A DNA stretch of 49,487 nt from Candidatus Flemingiibacterium merdigallinarum (GTDB lineage Bacteria > Bacillota > Clostridia > Oscillospirales > CAG-272). Where the stretch lies: positions 1 through 49,487 of the forward strand of contig CAJFKR010000008.1 of the NCBI GenBank assembly GCA_904386005.1, read 5' to 3'. Each line of letters opens with the position of its first letter. The stretch's first letter is position 1. The translations under genes were made by a program, and so were the position numbers. A model generated the notes under the pieces. That model ran no database searches and was not told where the DNA came from. It was given only the letters and a program-made list of their open reading frames with translations. Shown here in pieces: positions 9,528 to 18,534 of this stretch.

Positions 9528-10763
9528 TCATGAGCGGTAGTCGCCGTTGATGTGGACGTATTCATAGCTTAAGTCGCAGCCCCACGCGGTCGCGTTGCAG
9601 TCGCCCGACTTCATATCGATATCGATTATGATTTTGTCGCAGAGCAGAATTTCCTTAGCCCTTTCCTCCGAAAAGTCGACGCTGTGACCGTTTTCCGACA
9701 CGAGTATCTCACCGGCTTCGCTGATAAACTTAACGTCGATTTTATCGGTGTCGATGTCGATTCCGGCGTAACCGAGCGCGCAGAGTATGCGTCCCCAGTT
9801 AGCGTCCGCGCCGAACATCGCGGTCTTGACAAGTGACGAGTTGATGACCGACTTCGCGAGTATACGCGCGTTCGCGGCGTCGCCAAAATTGCGCACGCGG
9901 CACTCGAGCAGCTTGGTCGCGCCCTCGCCGTCAGCGGCAATAGCCATGCAGAGGTTCGTACAAACCTGTTTCAGCGCGGCTTTGAACACAGCGTAATCGC
10001 TGTCCTGAGCTGTAATTTCAGCGTTGCCGGCCTTGCCGGACGCGAGCAGGGTTACCATGTCGTTTGTCGACGTGTCGCCGTCGACGCTGACCATGTTGAA
10101 CGTGTCGCGGATAACTTCAGACAGCGCGGTCTGCAAAAGCTCGGGAGAGATCGCGATGTCGGTCGTAATGAAGCAGAGCATTGTCGCCATGTTAGGCTGA
10201 ATCATGCCCGAGCCCTTGCAGATACCGCCGATTTTCGCGGTCTTGCCGCCGACATTGAATTCATATGCGAATTCCTTTTTCTTGGTGTCGGTCGTCATAA
10301 TAGCGCGAGCCGCGGTGTCAGACCCCTCGGCTGTCGCCGAAATTTTATCAAGGAGCGTCGGTATTCCGGTGATTATCGGCTCGATTTGCAGCGGCACGCC
10401 GATGACTCCGGTCGAAGCGACTATGACGTCGTCCTCGGTAATGCCGAGCTTTTCGGCGAGTGCGGCGCAGACCGCGTTCGCCTTTTCATAGCCGTCGGGG
10501 CAGCAGGCGTTTGCGTTGCCGCTGTTGCAGATTACGGCGCGTGCACGCTTATTTTTGAGGTGAGCGCGTGTGACTCCGACCGGAGCGGCGAACACACGGT
10601 TGGTGGTAAACACTCCTGCCGCGGCGCATTCGTCGTCGGCGACGATCAGCGCGAGGTCGAGCTTATCTTTATTTTTACGCAGTCCGGCGTGAATTCCCGC
10701 CGCGCGGAACCCTTTCGCGGCGCATATACCGCCGTCACAAGGGACAATAGTATATTCGGACAT
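9528..10763 (-). CDS. argJ: Glutamate N-acetyltransferase / ornithine acetyltransferase
   Basis: Moves the acetyl group from N-acetylornithine to glutamate, closing the acetyl cycle; many members also make N-acetylglutamate from acetyl-CoA. The 411 residues include the self-cleavage site in QPNMATMLCF, with Thr194 as the expected new N-terminal nucleophile. STGVIGVPL is near residue 118. AAAGGAATAACAAAG precedes ATG 10763. No argA is visible in the window, so whether it acts as a one- or two-function enzyme cannot be settled here. The 361-nt gap upstream carries a palindromic element. Confidence 0.96.
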   Translation of the reverse strand: MSEYTIVPCDGGICAAKGFRAAGIHAGLRKNKDKLDLALIVADDECAAAGVFTTNRVFAAPVGVTRAHLKNKRARAVICNSGNANACCPDGYEKANAVCAALAEKLGITEDDVIVASTGVIGVPLQIEPIITGIPTLLDKISATAEGSDTAARAIMTTDTKKKEFAYEFNVGGKTAKIGGICKGSGMIQPNMATMLCFITTDIAISPELLQTALSEVIRDTFNMVSVDGDTSTNDMVTLLASGKAGNAEITAQDSDYAVFKAALKQVCTNLCMAIAADGEGATKLLECRVRNFGDAANARILAKSVINSSLVKTAMFGADANWGRILCALGYAGIDIDTDKIDVKFISEAGEILVSENGHSVDFSEERAKEILLCDKIIIDIDMKSGDCNATAWGCDLSYEYVHINGDYRS

Positions 10764-10805
10764 CTTTGTTATTCCTTTCGTGATCTAAGGAGAGAAGTTC
10801 TAAAA

Positions 10806-11078
10806 GTGAGGAGTTAGGAGTTAGGAGTGAGGAGTTTTGGTAGGAAATCGCCTGCGGCGATTTCTTATAATATAAACGCGTGTGCGGACTTTTATATTTA
10901 CTCAGGGATTGAAGTTAAGTTGTAAGTGGGCAGTGCAATCATGTAGCACAAATTTGTTATGACATCAATCGCAAAGGTCATGCGCCGGAAATTTGCCACA
11001 GGCAAATTTCCTACAACGGCTCTCAAAACCGCCGTGCGGTTTTGAGACCACTCTTCACTCTCCACTCTCAACTCTTTT
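10806..11078. repeat. MITE-like palindromic element in the SDR-argJ gap
   Basis: This stretch has no credible gene. It is bounded by GA-rich repeats (GAGGAGTTAGGAGTTAGGAG at the left) and pyrimidine-rich counterparts at the right (CACTCTCCACTCTCAACTC), forming imperfect terminal inverted repeats. Inside are three perfect hairpins: GAAATCGCC/GGCGATTTC (10844-10864), GGAAATTTGCC/GGCAAATTTCC (10987-11011) and TCTCAAAACCGC/GCGGTTTTGAGA (11021-11047). Related ends occur at 34379-34443. A non-autonomous mobile element is the likely explanation; no transposase or clear target duplication is visible. Confidence 0.55.
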
Positions 11079-11124
11079 TACGCACAAATAATATATAGAA
11101 CACAATGTTTCGGCTTTTGTGTTT

Positions 11125-11877
11125 CTACGTGACATATCCGCCGTTCGGACTAAGCACCTGTCCGGTGACATACGACCCGCTCGCGGACAGAAAGTATATG
11201 CACTCGGCGACCTCGTCAGGCAGACCGGCGCGGCACATCGGAATCTCGTCGGCAAAGGCGTCGCGCTCCTCTTTAGTGAGCCGCGAGTTCATATCGGTGT
11301 CTATCATGCCCGGGGCGACGCAGTTCACACGGATCCCGGACGGCGCAAGCTCTTTCGCTAACGCTTTCGTGAAGCCGATAAGTCCGGCTTTCGCGGTCGA
11401 ATACTGCACCTCGCAGGACGCGCCCACCTGTCCCCACATCGACGAGACGTTGACAATAGCTCCCGATTTTTTTTGCAGCATATGCGGCAGCACCAGCCTT
11501 GCTAAGTTCATCGGCGCGAACAGGTTCACATCGAACAGCCGCTTCTCGCGCTCGGGGCTGATATCCGAAAACAAACCGAATTCGGAGATCGCGGCGTTGT
11601 TGACAAGCACGTCGACCCGTCCGGTCAGCTCGAGCGCGCGATTTACGAGCTTTTCGCGCCCCTCACTGTCCGCGATGTCAGCTTCGACTGTGACTATCCT
11701 GCCGGAATAGCTTGTGGTTCCGGTTCGCAGACTCAATGCCGCGTCAGAGCGGCTCTGATATCCGGCAATCACTAACCAGCCGTTCGCCGCGAATCGCATC
11801 GACGCGGCGCGACCTATGCCTCGCACACCGCCGGTGATTATCACCGTCTTGGTATCACTGCCAACATTGAAATTCAT
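11125..11877 (-). CDS. Short-chain dehydrogenase/reductase (FabG-like)
   Basis: NAD(P)-dependent reductase of unknown substrate. The 250-residue classical SDR has cofactor motif TGGVRGIG (15-22), NNAA (93-96) and catalytic Ser145/Tyr159/Lys163 (VNVSS, YSTAK). The C-terminus NGGYVT resembles FabG-type ketoacyl-ACP reductases. Its ATG at 11877 follows the argC stop after a single base, so translation is likely coupled to argC. It has no known role in arginine synthesis, and no other fatty-acid genes are nearby. Confidence 0.88.
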   Translation of the reverse strand: MNFNVGSDTKTVIITGGVRGIGRAASMRFAANGWLVIAGYQSRSDAALSLRTGTTSYSGRIVTVEADIADSEGREKLVNRALELTGRVDVLVNNAAISEFGLFSDISPEREKRLFDVNLFAPMNLARLVLPHMLQKKSGAIVNVSSMWGQVGASCEVQYSTAKAGLIGFTKALAKELAPSGIRVNCVAPGMIDTDMNSRLTKEERDAFADEIPMCRAGLPDEVAECIYFLSASGSYVTGQVLSPNGGYVT

Positions 11878-11878
11878 A

Positions 11879-12928
11879 TCAGAACGCGGCCGGCAGTGTC
11901 AGTAGACCCGCTTTTTCGTCAATGCCGAAGCGTATGTTCATGTTCTGTATCGCCTGTCCGGCGGCGCCCTTGACCATATTGTCGATTACCGAGGAAATGA
12001 TCAGCGTGTCGCTCTGCGTGTCGAGGTGCAGCGAGATGTCGCAGAAGTTCGACATACGCACGTTCTTGATGTTAGCGTAATTGCCGAGCTTCTCGACGCG
12101 GACAAAATATTCATTCTTATACGCGTCCTCGTAGAGGTTGTGCAGCGCGTCGGCGTCATAACCCTTGCCTTTTTCGTTCAGCGTCACATATATCGACGAC
12201 TCGATTCCGCGGTTGACCGGCAAGAGGTGCGGCACAAACGTAACCTTTACTTTATTTCCGGCGAGCTCAGACAAGGTCTGCGCAATCTCGGGCGTGTGAC
12301 GGTGGCAGCCGGCTTTGTACGCCGCGAACGCCTCGTTGGTGTCCGGATAGTGCGTGCCCTGTGTCAATCCGCGCCCTGCACCGGTGACGCCCGACTTCGA
12401 GTCGATGATCACGTGGTCGGTGTCGATGATCCCGGCTTTGATCGCCGGCATGAGTCCGAGCGCGATCGACGTCGGATAGCAGCCCGGGTTCGCGATTATC
12501 GGGCAGTCATGCAGCTTCTCGCGGTGCAGCTCGGGTATGCAGTATACCGCGCCGCCGTGCAGCTCGGGATGCTTGTATTCCTTGCCGTACCACTTCTGAT
12601 AGTCGGCTTCGTCCGTGAGTCTGAAGTCCGCGCCGAGGTCGATAAGTACGCATCCGGCATCCGCGCATTTGACCGCCAGCTCTTCGGAAACTCCGTGCGG
12701 AACCGACGCGAATACGACGTCACAGCGCGAGATAAGCTCGTCGGCTGAAATCAGTGTGTCTCCGAGTATTTTCTTGAAATTCGGATAGATGTCGGCGAGC
12801 TGCTGTCCTTCATATGAGACCGACGACACGGCGGCAATCTCGGCGGCAGGGTGATTTACGAGCAGCCGCACCAGCTCCGCGCCGGCGTAACCGGTAGCTC
12901 CGATGATTCCGACTTTGATTTTGTTCAT
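11879..12928 (-). CDS. argC: N-acetyl-gamma-glutamyl-phosphate reductase
   Basis: NADPH-dependent reduction of N-acetylglutamyl phosphate to the semialdehyde, third step of arginine synthesis. The 349 residues begin MNKIKVGIIGATGYAGAELV, the Rossmann motif at the true N-terminus. The catalytic Cys150 is in IANPGCYPTS. I prefer ATG 12928 over an in-frame GTG at 12943 because the Rossmann strand begins there. Its ribosome site AAAGG is separated from the ATG by a hairpin (separate entry). It lies downstream of argH and directly ahead of the SDR gene. Confidence 0.96.
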   Translation of the reverse strand: MNKIKVGIIGATGYAGAELVRLLVNHPAAEIAAVSSVSYEGQQLADIYPNFKKILGDTLISADELISRCDVVFASVPHGVSEELAVKCADAGCVLIDLGADFRLTDEADYQKWYGKEYKHPELHGGAVYCIPELHREKLHDCPIIANPGCYPTSIALGLMPAIKAGIIDTDHVIIDSKSGVTGAGRGLTQGTHYPDTNEAFAAYKAGCHRHTPEIAQTLSELAGNKVKVTFVPHLLPVNRGIESSIYVTLNEKGKGYDADALHNLYEDAYKNEYFVRVEKLGNYANIKNVRMSNFCDISLHLDTQSDTLIISSVIDNMVKGAAGQAIQNMNIRFGIDEKAGLLTLPAAF

Positions 12929-12971
12929 AACTGTAATTGTCACGGCGCGTTTATGCCGCGAGACTTCCTTT
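12929..12971 (-). promoter_or_regulatory. SD-hairpin-start leader of argC
   Basis: Read on the minus strand, AAAGG (12971-12967) is followed after 2 nt by a structured 26-nt stretch (12964-12939). Outer GTC/GAC pairs with an inner CGCG/CGCG or CGGC/GCCG stem form a hairpin. A 10-nt linker leads to the ATG. The ribosome site is about 38 nt from the start unless the hairpin folds. Confidence 0.5.
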
Positions 12972-12984
12972 CTTTGATAATAAC

Positions 12985-13010
12985 CATGACTTCGCCAAAC
13001 GAAGTCTGCC
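12985..13010 (-). other. Second hairpin upstream of argC
   Basis: On the minus strand GACTTCG-TTTGG-CGAAGTC is immediately followed by ATGGTTATTATC. The PfkB leader contains the same stem arms and the same CGAAGTCATGGT sequence, so the two are related copies. A 15-codon frame starts at this ATG (12987) and ends beside the argC start; whether it is translated is unknown. Confidence 0.45.
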
Positions 13011-13072
13011 TGCTTTATTCTGGAATATATATCAAGACTATGCTGCCGACAATATTATTAAACCGTATATAT

Positions 13073-14452
13073 TTACCGGTTCTCGGCGATAAATTCATCT
13101 ACAATTGTTATCTGCCGCTCGACCGATTCGCGCGCCGGACCGCCACGAACCTTGCGACCATTCACGCAGTTTTCGAGCTTGATCGCTTCGTATACATCGT
13201 CCTCGAAAACATCGCAAAGAGCGCGATATTCATCGAGCGACAGCTCCTCGAGCGTCTTGTCATTTTCGGTGCAGTATGCGACGAGCTTGCCTGAAACCTT
13301 GTACGCGTCGCGGAACGGCATTCCCTTTTTGACAAGATAATCGGCGCAGTCGGTCGCGTTGATGAAGCCTTTCGCCGCCGCGGCGCGGAGACGGTCGGCG
13401 CGTACGGTCATCGTCGCGAACATCGACGTGAACACCTCGAGCGAAATCAGCGTGTTGTCGATAGCGTCGAATATCGCCTCCTTGTCCTCCTGCATATCCT
13501 TGTTATACGCGAGCGGAAGCGATTTCATCATAGTTAAAAGCGTCATAAGGTCGCCGTAGATGCGTCCGGTCTTGCCGCGCACCAGCTCGGCGACGTCGGG
13601 GTTCTTTTTCTGCGGCATTATCGACGAGCCGGTCGAATACGCGTCGTCCAGCTCGATGAATCCGAACTCGGACGAGCACCAGAGAATGATCTCCTCGGAA
13701 AAGCGGCTCATGTGCATCATCAAAATCGACAGCGCTGACGCGAGCTCGATAACAAAGTCGCGGTCGGACACGCCGTCAATCGAGTTCTCGGTAACCGCCG
13801 GAAATCCGAGCAGCTCGGCGACCCTCTCGCGGTTTATCGGATAGGTCGTCGACGCCAGCGCGCCCGAGCCGAGCGGCATTACGTTCATACGCTTCTCACA
13901 GTCGCAGATACGACCATAGTCACGTATAAGCATCTGCGCGTAAGCCAAAATATAATGTGCGAGGGTCACCGGCTGCGCGCGCTGCAAATGCGTGTAGCCC
14001 GCCATGACCGTGTCGATGTTGGCTTTTGCCTTATCGGATATCGCTGACAACAGACCGAGTATTTTCGCCTTTAGCACCTTGGTTTCGGACAAAAGATACA
14101 TACGAATATCGAGCGCGACCTGATCGTTGCGGCTGCGCGCGGTGTGCAGACGCTTTCCGGCGTCGCCGATGCGATTTGTCAGTATCGTCTCGATGTTCAT
14201 GTGTATGTCCTCGGCGTCGATCGAGAATTCGACCTTGCCGGCTTCGATGTCGTCGAGTATCTTATGTAGTTCGCTGACTATAAGCTCCGAATCCTCGTGG
14301 CTGATAATTCCGGCTTCGCCGAGCATTGTCGCGTGCGCGATCGAGCCTTCGATGTCCTGTTTGTACATTCTGCCGTCAAATGAAATCGACGAGTTGAAGT
14401 CGTTGACTCTCGAGTCAACGTCCTTCTTGAATCTTCCTGACCATAATTTCAT
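13073..14452 (-). CDS. argH: Argininosuccinate lyase
   Basis: Splits argininosuccinate into arginine and fumarate. The 459 residues start [10 protein letters not shown], the family N-terminus, and carry YTHLQ (153-157) with the catalytic-site His and the superfamily signature [12 protein letters not shown] (275-286). ATG 14452 is used rather than an in-frame TTG at 14461. The ribosome site is split from the start by a strong 12-bp hairpin (separate entry). It follows argG by about 80 nt. Confidence 0.96.
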   Translation of the reverse strand: MKLWSGRFKKDVDSRVNDFNSSISFDGRMYKQDIEGSIAHATMLGEAGIISHEDSELIVSELHKILDDIEAGKVEFSIDAEDIHMNIETILTNRIGDAGKRLHTARSRNDQVALDIRMYLLSETKVLKAKILGLLSAISDKAKANIDTVMAGYTHLQRAQPVTLAHYILAYAQMLIRDYGRICDCEKRMNVMPLGSGALASTTYPINRERVAELLGFPAVTENSIDGVSDRDFVIELASALSILMMHMSRFSEEIILWCSSEFGFIELDDAYSTGSSIMPQKKNPDVAELVRGKTGRIYGDLMTLLTMMKSLPLAYNKDMQEDKEAIFDAIDNTLISLEVFTSMFATMTVRADRLRAAAAKGFINATDCADYLVKKGMPFRDAYKVSGKLVAYCTENDKTLEELSLDEYRALCDVFEDDVYEAIKLENCVNGRKVRGGPARESVERQITIVDEFIAENR

Positions 14453-14520
14453 AAATGACAACAGATTTTGCGGCTCCGGAGCAAATCTTCACAACGAAGC
14501 CGCAAAATCCTCCTCTTTCC
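14453..14520 (-). promoter_or_regulatory. SD-hairpin-start leader of argH
   Basis: On the minus strand AGAGGAG (about 14516-14510) abuts a perfect 12-bp stem: GATTTTGCGGCT (14509-14498) pairs with AGCCGCAAAATC (14475-14464) around a 22-nt loop. An 11-nt linker follows, then ATG 14452. There is no T-tract after the stem, so it is not a terminator. Confidence 0.65.
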
Positions 14521-14530
14521 CGATATTTGA

Positions 14531-15763
14531 TTATTTGTTGTCGCGGCGAGCGTCCAGCTTAGCCTTTTCCTTGATCGGCAGACCGAACAGGTTGATGAAG
14601 CCGGCAGCGTCTGCCTGGTTGTAATCCTCGTCCTCGCCGAACGAAGCGGTCTGCTCGTCGTAGAGGGTATACGGAGAGGTTACGCCGGCGTTGATCAGGT
14701 TGCCCTTGTAGAGCTTCAGCTTTACGTCGCCGGTCACGCGCTCGTTGACCTTGTCGACGAACGCGCAGATAGCTTCGCGCAGAGGTGTGAACCACTGTCC
14801 GTTGTAGGTCAGCTCAGCCATTCTCGGTCCGATCTGCGAGTACATGAAGTGGAAGGTCTCCTTGTCAAGAGTGATGGTTTCGAGTACATTGTGAGCCTTG
14901 TAGAGGATAGTTCCGGCGGGAGTCTCGTATACGCCGCGGCTCTTCATGCCGACGAGACGGTTCTCTACTATGTCAAGCAGACCGATTCCGTTCTCGCCGC
15001 CGAGCTTGTTCAGCTTCTCAACGAGAGTTACCGGGTCGCACTCAACTCCGTCAATCGCGGTCGGAATACCCTTTTCAAAATGAATCGTCACATATGTAGG
15101 CTTGTCGGGAGCCATCTCGGGCGACACGCCCAGCTCGAGGAAGCCTTCCTTGTTGTAGTTCGGCTCGTTTGCCGGCGACTCGAGGTCGAGACCCTCGTGC
15201 GACAGGTGCCAGATGTTCTTGTCCTTGGAATAGTTGGTCTCGCGGTTGATTTTCAGCGGTACGTTGTGCGCCTCGGCGTAGTCGATCTCCTCGTCACGCG
15301 ACTTGATGTCCCACTCTCTCCACGGAGCGATTATCGCCATATCCGGAGCGAACGCCTTTATTGTCAGCTCGAAGCGCACCTGGTCGTTGCCCTTTCCGGT
15401 GCAGCCGTGGCAGATCGCGTCCGCACCCTCTTTAAGCGCGATTTCAACGAGCCGCTTTGCGATGCAGGGGCGAGCGTGCGACGTGCCGAGCAGGTAGTCC
15501 TCGTATTTTGCGTCAGCCTTGAGGCAGGGCCAGATGTATTCCTCGATGTATTCGCGGCGCAGGTCCTCAATGTAGAGCTTCGACGCGCCGGTCTTTATTG
15601 CCTTTTCCTCGAGCCCATCAAGCTCGGTGCCCTGTCCGACGTTGCCCGAAACGGCGATGATTTCGCAGTTGTTGTAGTTTTCCTTGAGCCACGGTATGAT
15701 TATCGACGTGTCGAGTCCTCCCGAATAGGCCAAAACTACTTTCTTTATCTTAGACTTGTCCAT
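14531..15763 (-). CDS. argG: Argininosuccinate synthase
   Basis: ATP-dependent joining of citrulline and aspartate. The 410-residue protein opens with the PP-loop ATP motif AYSGGLDTS (12-20). [11 protein letters not shown] (about 94-104) and [13 protein letters not shown], typical of the citrulline/aspartate site, follow. ACGGAGGATAATTACA before ATG 15763 is a normal ribosome site. First gene of the arginine cluster, with a promoter overlapped by an ARG-box-like palindrome. Confidence 0.97.
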   Translation of the reverse strand: MDKSKIKKVVLAYSGGLDTSIIIPWLKENYNNCEIIAVSGNVGQGTELDGLEEKAIKTGASKLYIEDLRREYIEEYIWPCLKADAKYEDYLLGTSHARPCIAKRLVEIALKEGADAICHGCTGKGNDQVRFELTIKAFAPDMAIIAPWREWDIKSRDEEIDYAEAHNVPLKINRETNYSKDKNIWHLSHEGLDLESPANEPNYNKEGFLELGVSPEMAPDKPTYVTIHFEKGIPTAIDGVECDPVTLVEKLNKLGGENGIGLLDIVENRLVGMKSRGVYETPAGTILYKAHNVLETITLDKETFHFMYSQIGPRMAELTYNGQWFTPLREAICAFVDKVNERVTGDVKLKLYKGNLINAGVTSPYTLYDEQTASFGEDEDYNQADAAGFINLFGLPIKEKAKLDARRDNK

Positions 15764-15837
15764 TGTAATTATCCTCCGTTTTATATTTGACTTATATCAT
15801 ATTTCGCGCCGTATAATTTGCGCGGTGTATTTGCTTA

Positions 15838-15908
15838 TGTATGAATATTATACACCTATTTTTGTATAAATGCAAGGCTAAACCTGTATAATGATGAATA
15901 AATATTCA
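15838..15908 (-). promoter_or_regulatory. argG promoter with two ARG-box-like operators
   Basis: Minus-strand promoter: -35 TTGCAT (15875-15870), 17-nt spacer, -10 TATAAT (15852-15847). The palindrome TGTATGAATATTATACA (15838-15854) covers the -10, and TGAATAAATATTCA (15895-15908) lies upstream of the -35. Both resemble ArgR operators (TGAATnnnnATTCA type). Arginine repression is the expected outcome, but it is inferred; no argR gene is in the window. The rest of 15764-16104 holds only AT-rich sequence and a possible weak plus-strand promoter near 15963. Confidence 0.65.
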
Positions 15909-16104
15909 GCGGCTTCTTTTGTCAACCTGAACAAATATGTATATTCGCCGGCAAATGTATATTTGACGCAATAATATCACTACATAATATTATAACTCAT
16001 AACGGCAAAAAAATCAATACAAACTTGCGCACAAATCGGGGAAAATATATTCGCGCCCGAATCTGAAAGGCGTTCTGAAAATTCATGATAAAGGATTGAT
16101 ATAA

Positions 16105-16890
16105 TTGACCAAAACGCGCGGAATTTCCCTGCTGCTCGCGGCGTCTCTTCTGATTTTGCCGACCGCTGCATCCGCCGACTCGAGCAGTGAATGTCATTGG
16201 TATATCAAGAAAAACGACTCGCATTCGCAGCCGCCGCTGCCGTCTGAATTCAGCTTTATCGAGGACTACGGCGGATATTACCTCGACCGCGACCATGGCG
16301 ACGACTGCACCGAAAAGGTGATCTACCTCACGTTCGACGCCGGTTATGAAAACGGCAATGTCGAAAAGACGCTCGACATCTTGAAAAAACACAACGCTAC
16401 CGGCTGCTTCTTCATCCTCGAGAATCTCGTCCGCCGCAACACCGACCTTGTCAAGCGAATGTTTGACGAGGGTCACACAGTCGCGAACCACACGATGAAG
16501 CACAAGAACATGGCTAAAATCACCGACAAAAAAGAAATCGAGACTGAGCTTGTCGGACTCGAGCAGCTCTGCCTTGAGCTGGTCGGCGAAAAGCCTGCCA
16601 AGCTCTACCGACCACCGGAGGGGTCTTTCTCCGAGGACAATTTGAAAATCGTGAACGAGCTCGGTTATAAGACGATTTTCTGGAGCTTCGCTTACGCCGA
16701 CTGGGACAATGACAAGCAGATGTCGCCCGACAACGCGCTCGCGAAGCTGCTATCGCATACGCATAACGGCGAAATTCTGCTATTACACCCGACCAGCTCG
16801 ACCAACGCCAAGATCCTCGACGAATATCTGACGAGACTTGAAGCTGACGGCTACCGCTTCGGCTCGCTTGAGGAGCTGTGCGGCATATGA
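16105..16890 (+). CDS. pdaA: PdaA-type muramic-delta-lactam polysaccharide deacetylase
   Basis: Deacetylates N-acetylmuramic acid in spore cortex so the delta-lactam can form, acting outside the membrane. An N-terminal signal segment (about 5-25) precedes the NodB-type domain with TFDAGYENG (76-84), the metal histidines in HTMKH (129-133) and RPPEGSFSE (169-177). PdaA of Bacillus has the same arrangement, including Y-E-N-G. The start is TTG 16105 with AAAGGA upstream; the frame has no better start. It overlaps the next deacetylase by 4 nt (ATGA). CwlD, its partner in the pathway, is encoded at 43077. Confidence 0.85.
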   Translation: MTKTRGISLLLAASLLILPTAASADSSSECHWYIKKNDSHSQPPLPSEFSFIEDYGGYYLDRDHGDDCTEKVIYLTFDAGYENGNVEKTLDILKKHNATGCFFILENLVRRNTDLVKRMFDEGHTVANHTMKHKNMAKITDKKEIETELVGLEQLCLELVGEKPAKLYRPPEGSFSEDNLKIVNELGYKTIFWSFAYADWDNDKQMSPDNALAKLLSHTHNGEILLLHPTSSTNAKILDEYLTRLEADGYRFGSLEELCGI

Positions 16891-17600
16891 CGCGCGGCAA
16901 ATTCCGTATCAAAGTCTGTATTCACGCACTCATCTCATTCGCAATATTCGTGTCGGCGGCAATTCTGCCAATCTCTGCCGGACAAAACCCAGACAAGGTG
17001 GAGACAGTCTACTCGCACAGCAACGATTCAATGCGCATCGCGCTGACTTTCGACGATGGACCACATTACAAATACACCGCAGAAATCCTCGACATCCTCG
17101 CTGAATACAACGTCAAGGCGACCTTCTTTGTCGTCGGTATGCTTGCCGAACGCTATCCCGAGCTTATACTGCGCGAGCTTGCCGAAGGACACGAGGTCGG
17201 CAACCACACCTGGTCACATCCGAAGCTAAGCAAAATCTCCGAGTCAGAGCTGTCGCGCGAGTTATTGAACACCGAACGGGTGTTGAATGAAATCGCCGAC
17301 TACCGTCCGAAGCTCTTCCGTCCACCCGAGGGCAATACAAGCAAGATTGTCGAATCAGCGGCGCAGAAAAACGATTATTCAATCGTCATCTGGTCGGTCG
17401 ACACGCTCGACTGGGCGCACACTCCTACCGACAAAATAGTTGAAACTGTGCTTGACAAAACCTGTGCGGGCTCGATAATCCTCTGCCACGACTTCATCGG
17501 CAGCAACAGTCCCACCCCCGACGCGCTGCGCAGATTCATCCCCGCGCTGCTTGACGCGGGCTACAAATTTGTGACCGTCTCAGAGCTGATCGCGAACTGA
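16887..17600 (+). CDS. Second polysaccharide deacetylase (NodB domain)
   Basis: Peptidoglycan or polysaccharide N-deacetylase, exported. An N-terminal hydrophobic segment (8-30, ending PISAGQ) is followed by a NodB domain: TFDDGP (54-59), metal ligands His107 and His111 (NHTWSH), and RPPEGN (145-150). The ATG overlaps the upstream stop as ATGA, with GAGGAG 9 nt before, so the two deacetylases are translationally coupled. It is closer to general peptidoglycan deacetylases or PdaB than to PdaA. A terminator follows. Confidence 0.85.
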   Translation: MTRGKFRIKVCIHALISFAIFVSAAILPISAGQNPDKVETVYSHSNDSMRIALTFDDGPHYKYTAEILDILAEYNVKATFFVVGMLAERYPELILRELAEGHEVGNHTWSHPKLSKISESELSRELLNTERVLNEIADYRPKLFRPPEGNTSKIVESAAQKNDYSIVIWSVDTLDWAHTPTDKIVETVLDKTCAGSIILCHDFIGSNSPTPDALRRFIPALLDAGYKFVTVSELIAN

Positions 17601-17624
17601 ATACTATGATTAATGCCAGAAAAA

Positions 17625-17662
17625 CCGGAACGCGGGCATATACCCGCGCTCCGGCTTTTATT
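17625..17662 (+). terminator. Terminator after the deacetylase pair
   Basis: Stem CCGGAACGCGGG (17625-17636) / CCCGCGCTCCGG (17643-17654) with one mismatch, followed by CTTTTATT. Confidence 0.85.
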
Positions 17663-17715
17663 CGTTCTGCGTGACCAAGTAAAAACAATCGCAATGTGCC
17701 GAAATCCGTGTCGCT

Positions 17716-18492
17716 TTAATATCGTTCAGGGCTTAGCGAGCCGTCGGTTTCGATAATGTCAGCTTGATATCTTTCAAGCGCTTCGGTACGCTCGCTCTCC
17801 TTGGTGAGCAGCCAAACGCCGAGTCGAGCGATATTATGTATCTTTTTGGCAAGCTCATCGCTAACCGGCGGATTCTTGCACCACGAGGTGCGCTCATTGT
17901 CAAAGCGAATCCAGACGCAGACGCGCTCGCGCGGCACAAGCTCGGACAGTCGGGCGAGATTCTCGTCCGTGACCGGACCGTCGTAATGCAGCTGCGAATT
18001 CGGGAACCGGTGTAGTATTTTTTCGATAAAGTCAAAGCTATTTGCCGTAAATCCGACAAATTCAGCCGCGCCCATGCGCTCGACCGTATCGAAGAATATC
18101 TCCTGCTGCGCCTCGGTATGACTTTGCAGCACATTGTCGAATTTCAGCAATATCCGGTTAGCGGCGGCAAATTCGAGCACTTCTTCAAGTGTCGGCAGCT
18201 TCTCGCCGCGAAACTGCTCTCCCGCTGCGATTCCGTAGTCATATTCGAGCGCGTCGGCGAGAGTGAGCGAGCTTATCGGGAGCTGTGATTCTATCTTCGA
18301 GCCGTCGCGGCGGCGCGCGGTTCGGTTTATCGTATGGTCGTGCAGTATTACGCAGCGGTCGTCGGCGGTGAATTTAGTGTCAAGCTCTATCATATCGTAG
18401 CCTAACCGAACCGCGGCCGAAAAAGCCGCGAGCGTATTGCCCGGATATTCGGTCGAAACGCCCTGATGCGCCTCAAGCATATACTTTTTCAT
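17716..18492 (-). CDS. Glycerophosphodiester phosphodiesterase-like protein, altered active site
   Basis: GDPD-family TIM barrel of 258 residues. The family hallmarks are HRG, PENT and E-x-D-x-x-x-T-x-D-x-x-x-V-x-x-HD. Here the second part is intact (IELDTKFTADDRCVILHD), but the first reads HQG (9-11) and YPGNT. The catalytic-site Arg and the metal-binding Glu are therefore replaced by Gln and Gly. No signal peptide. Activity may be lost or the substrate changed. It follows SBP2 by 42 nt, and that gap holds a hairpin leader. Family call is firm; a phosphodiesterase function is doubtful. Confidence 0.75.
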   Translation of the reverse strand: MKKYMLEAHQGVSTEYPGNTLAAFSAAVRLGYDMIELDTKFTADDRCVILHDHTINRTARRRDGSKIESQLPISSLTLADALEYDYGIAAGEQFRGEKLPTLEEVLEFAAANRILLKFDNVLQSHTEAQQEIFFDTVERMGAAEFVGFTANSFDFIEKILHRFPNSQLHYDGPVTDENLARLSELVPRERVCVWIRFDNERTSWCKNPPVSDELAKKIHNIARLGVWLLTKESERTEALERYQADIIETDGSLSPERY

Positions 18493-18530
18493 TTATAAGA
18501 CCCTGACTTTGCAGAGCAAAGCACCCTTTC
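18493..18530 (-). promoter_or_regulatory. SD-hairpin-start leader of the GDPD-like gene
   Basis: On the minus strand AAAGG (18529-18525) is followed by stem GCTTTGC (18522-18516), loop TCT, and GCAAAGT (18512-18506). A 13-nt linker then leads to ATG 18492. The spacing from AAAGG to the ATG is 32 nt. CTTT of the 5' arm could also pair with AAAG of the ribosome site. Confidence 0.6.
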
Positions 18531-18534
18531 CTTA

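Noticed and set aside
14464-14509. Strong hairpin between argG and argH read as a terminator
   Set aside because: No T-tract follows, and it sits exactly between the ribosome site and the argH start, as in seven other genes.
14849-15790. Long plus-strand frame opposite argG
   Set aside because: argG is unmistakable on the minus strand; the antisense frame follows from its codon bias.
15764-15840. T-box or riboswitch in the argG leader
   Set aside because: The leader is only about 75 nt and shows no T-box sequence or terminator/antiterminator pair.
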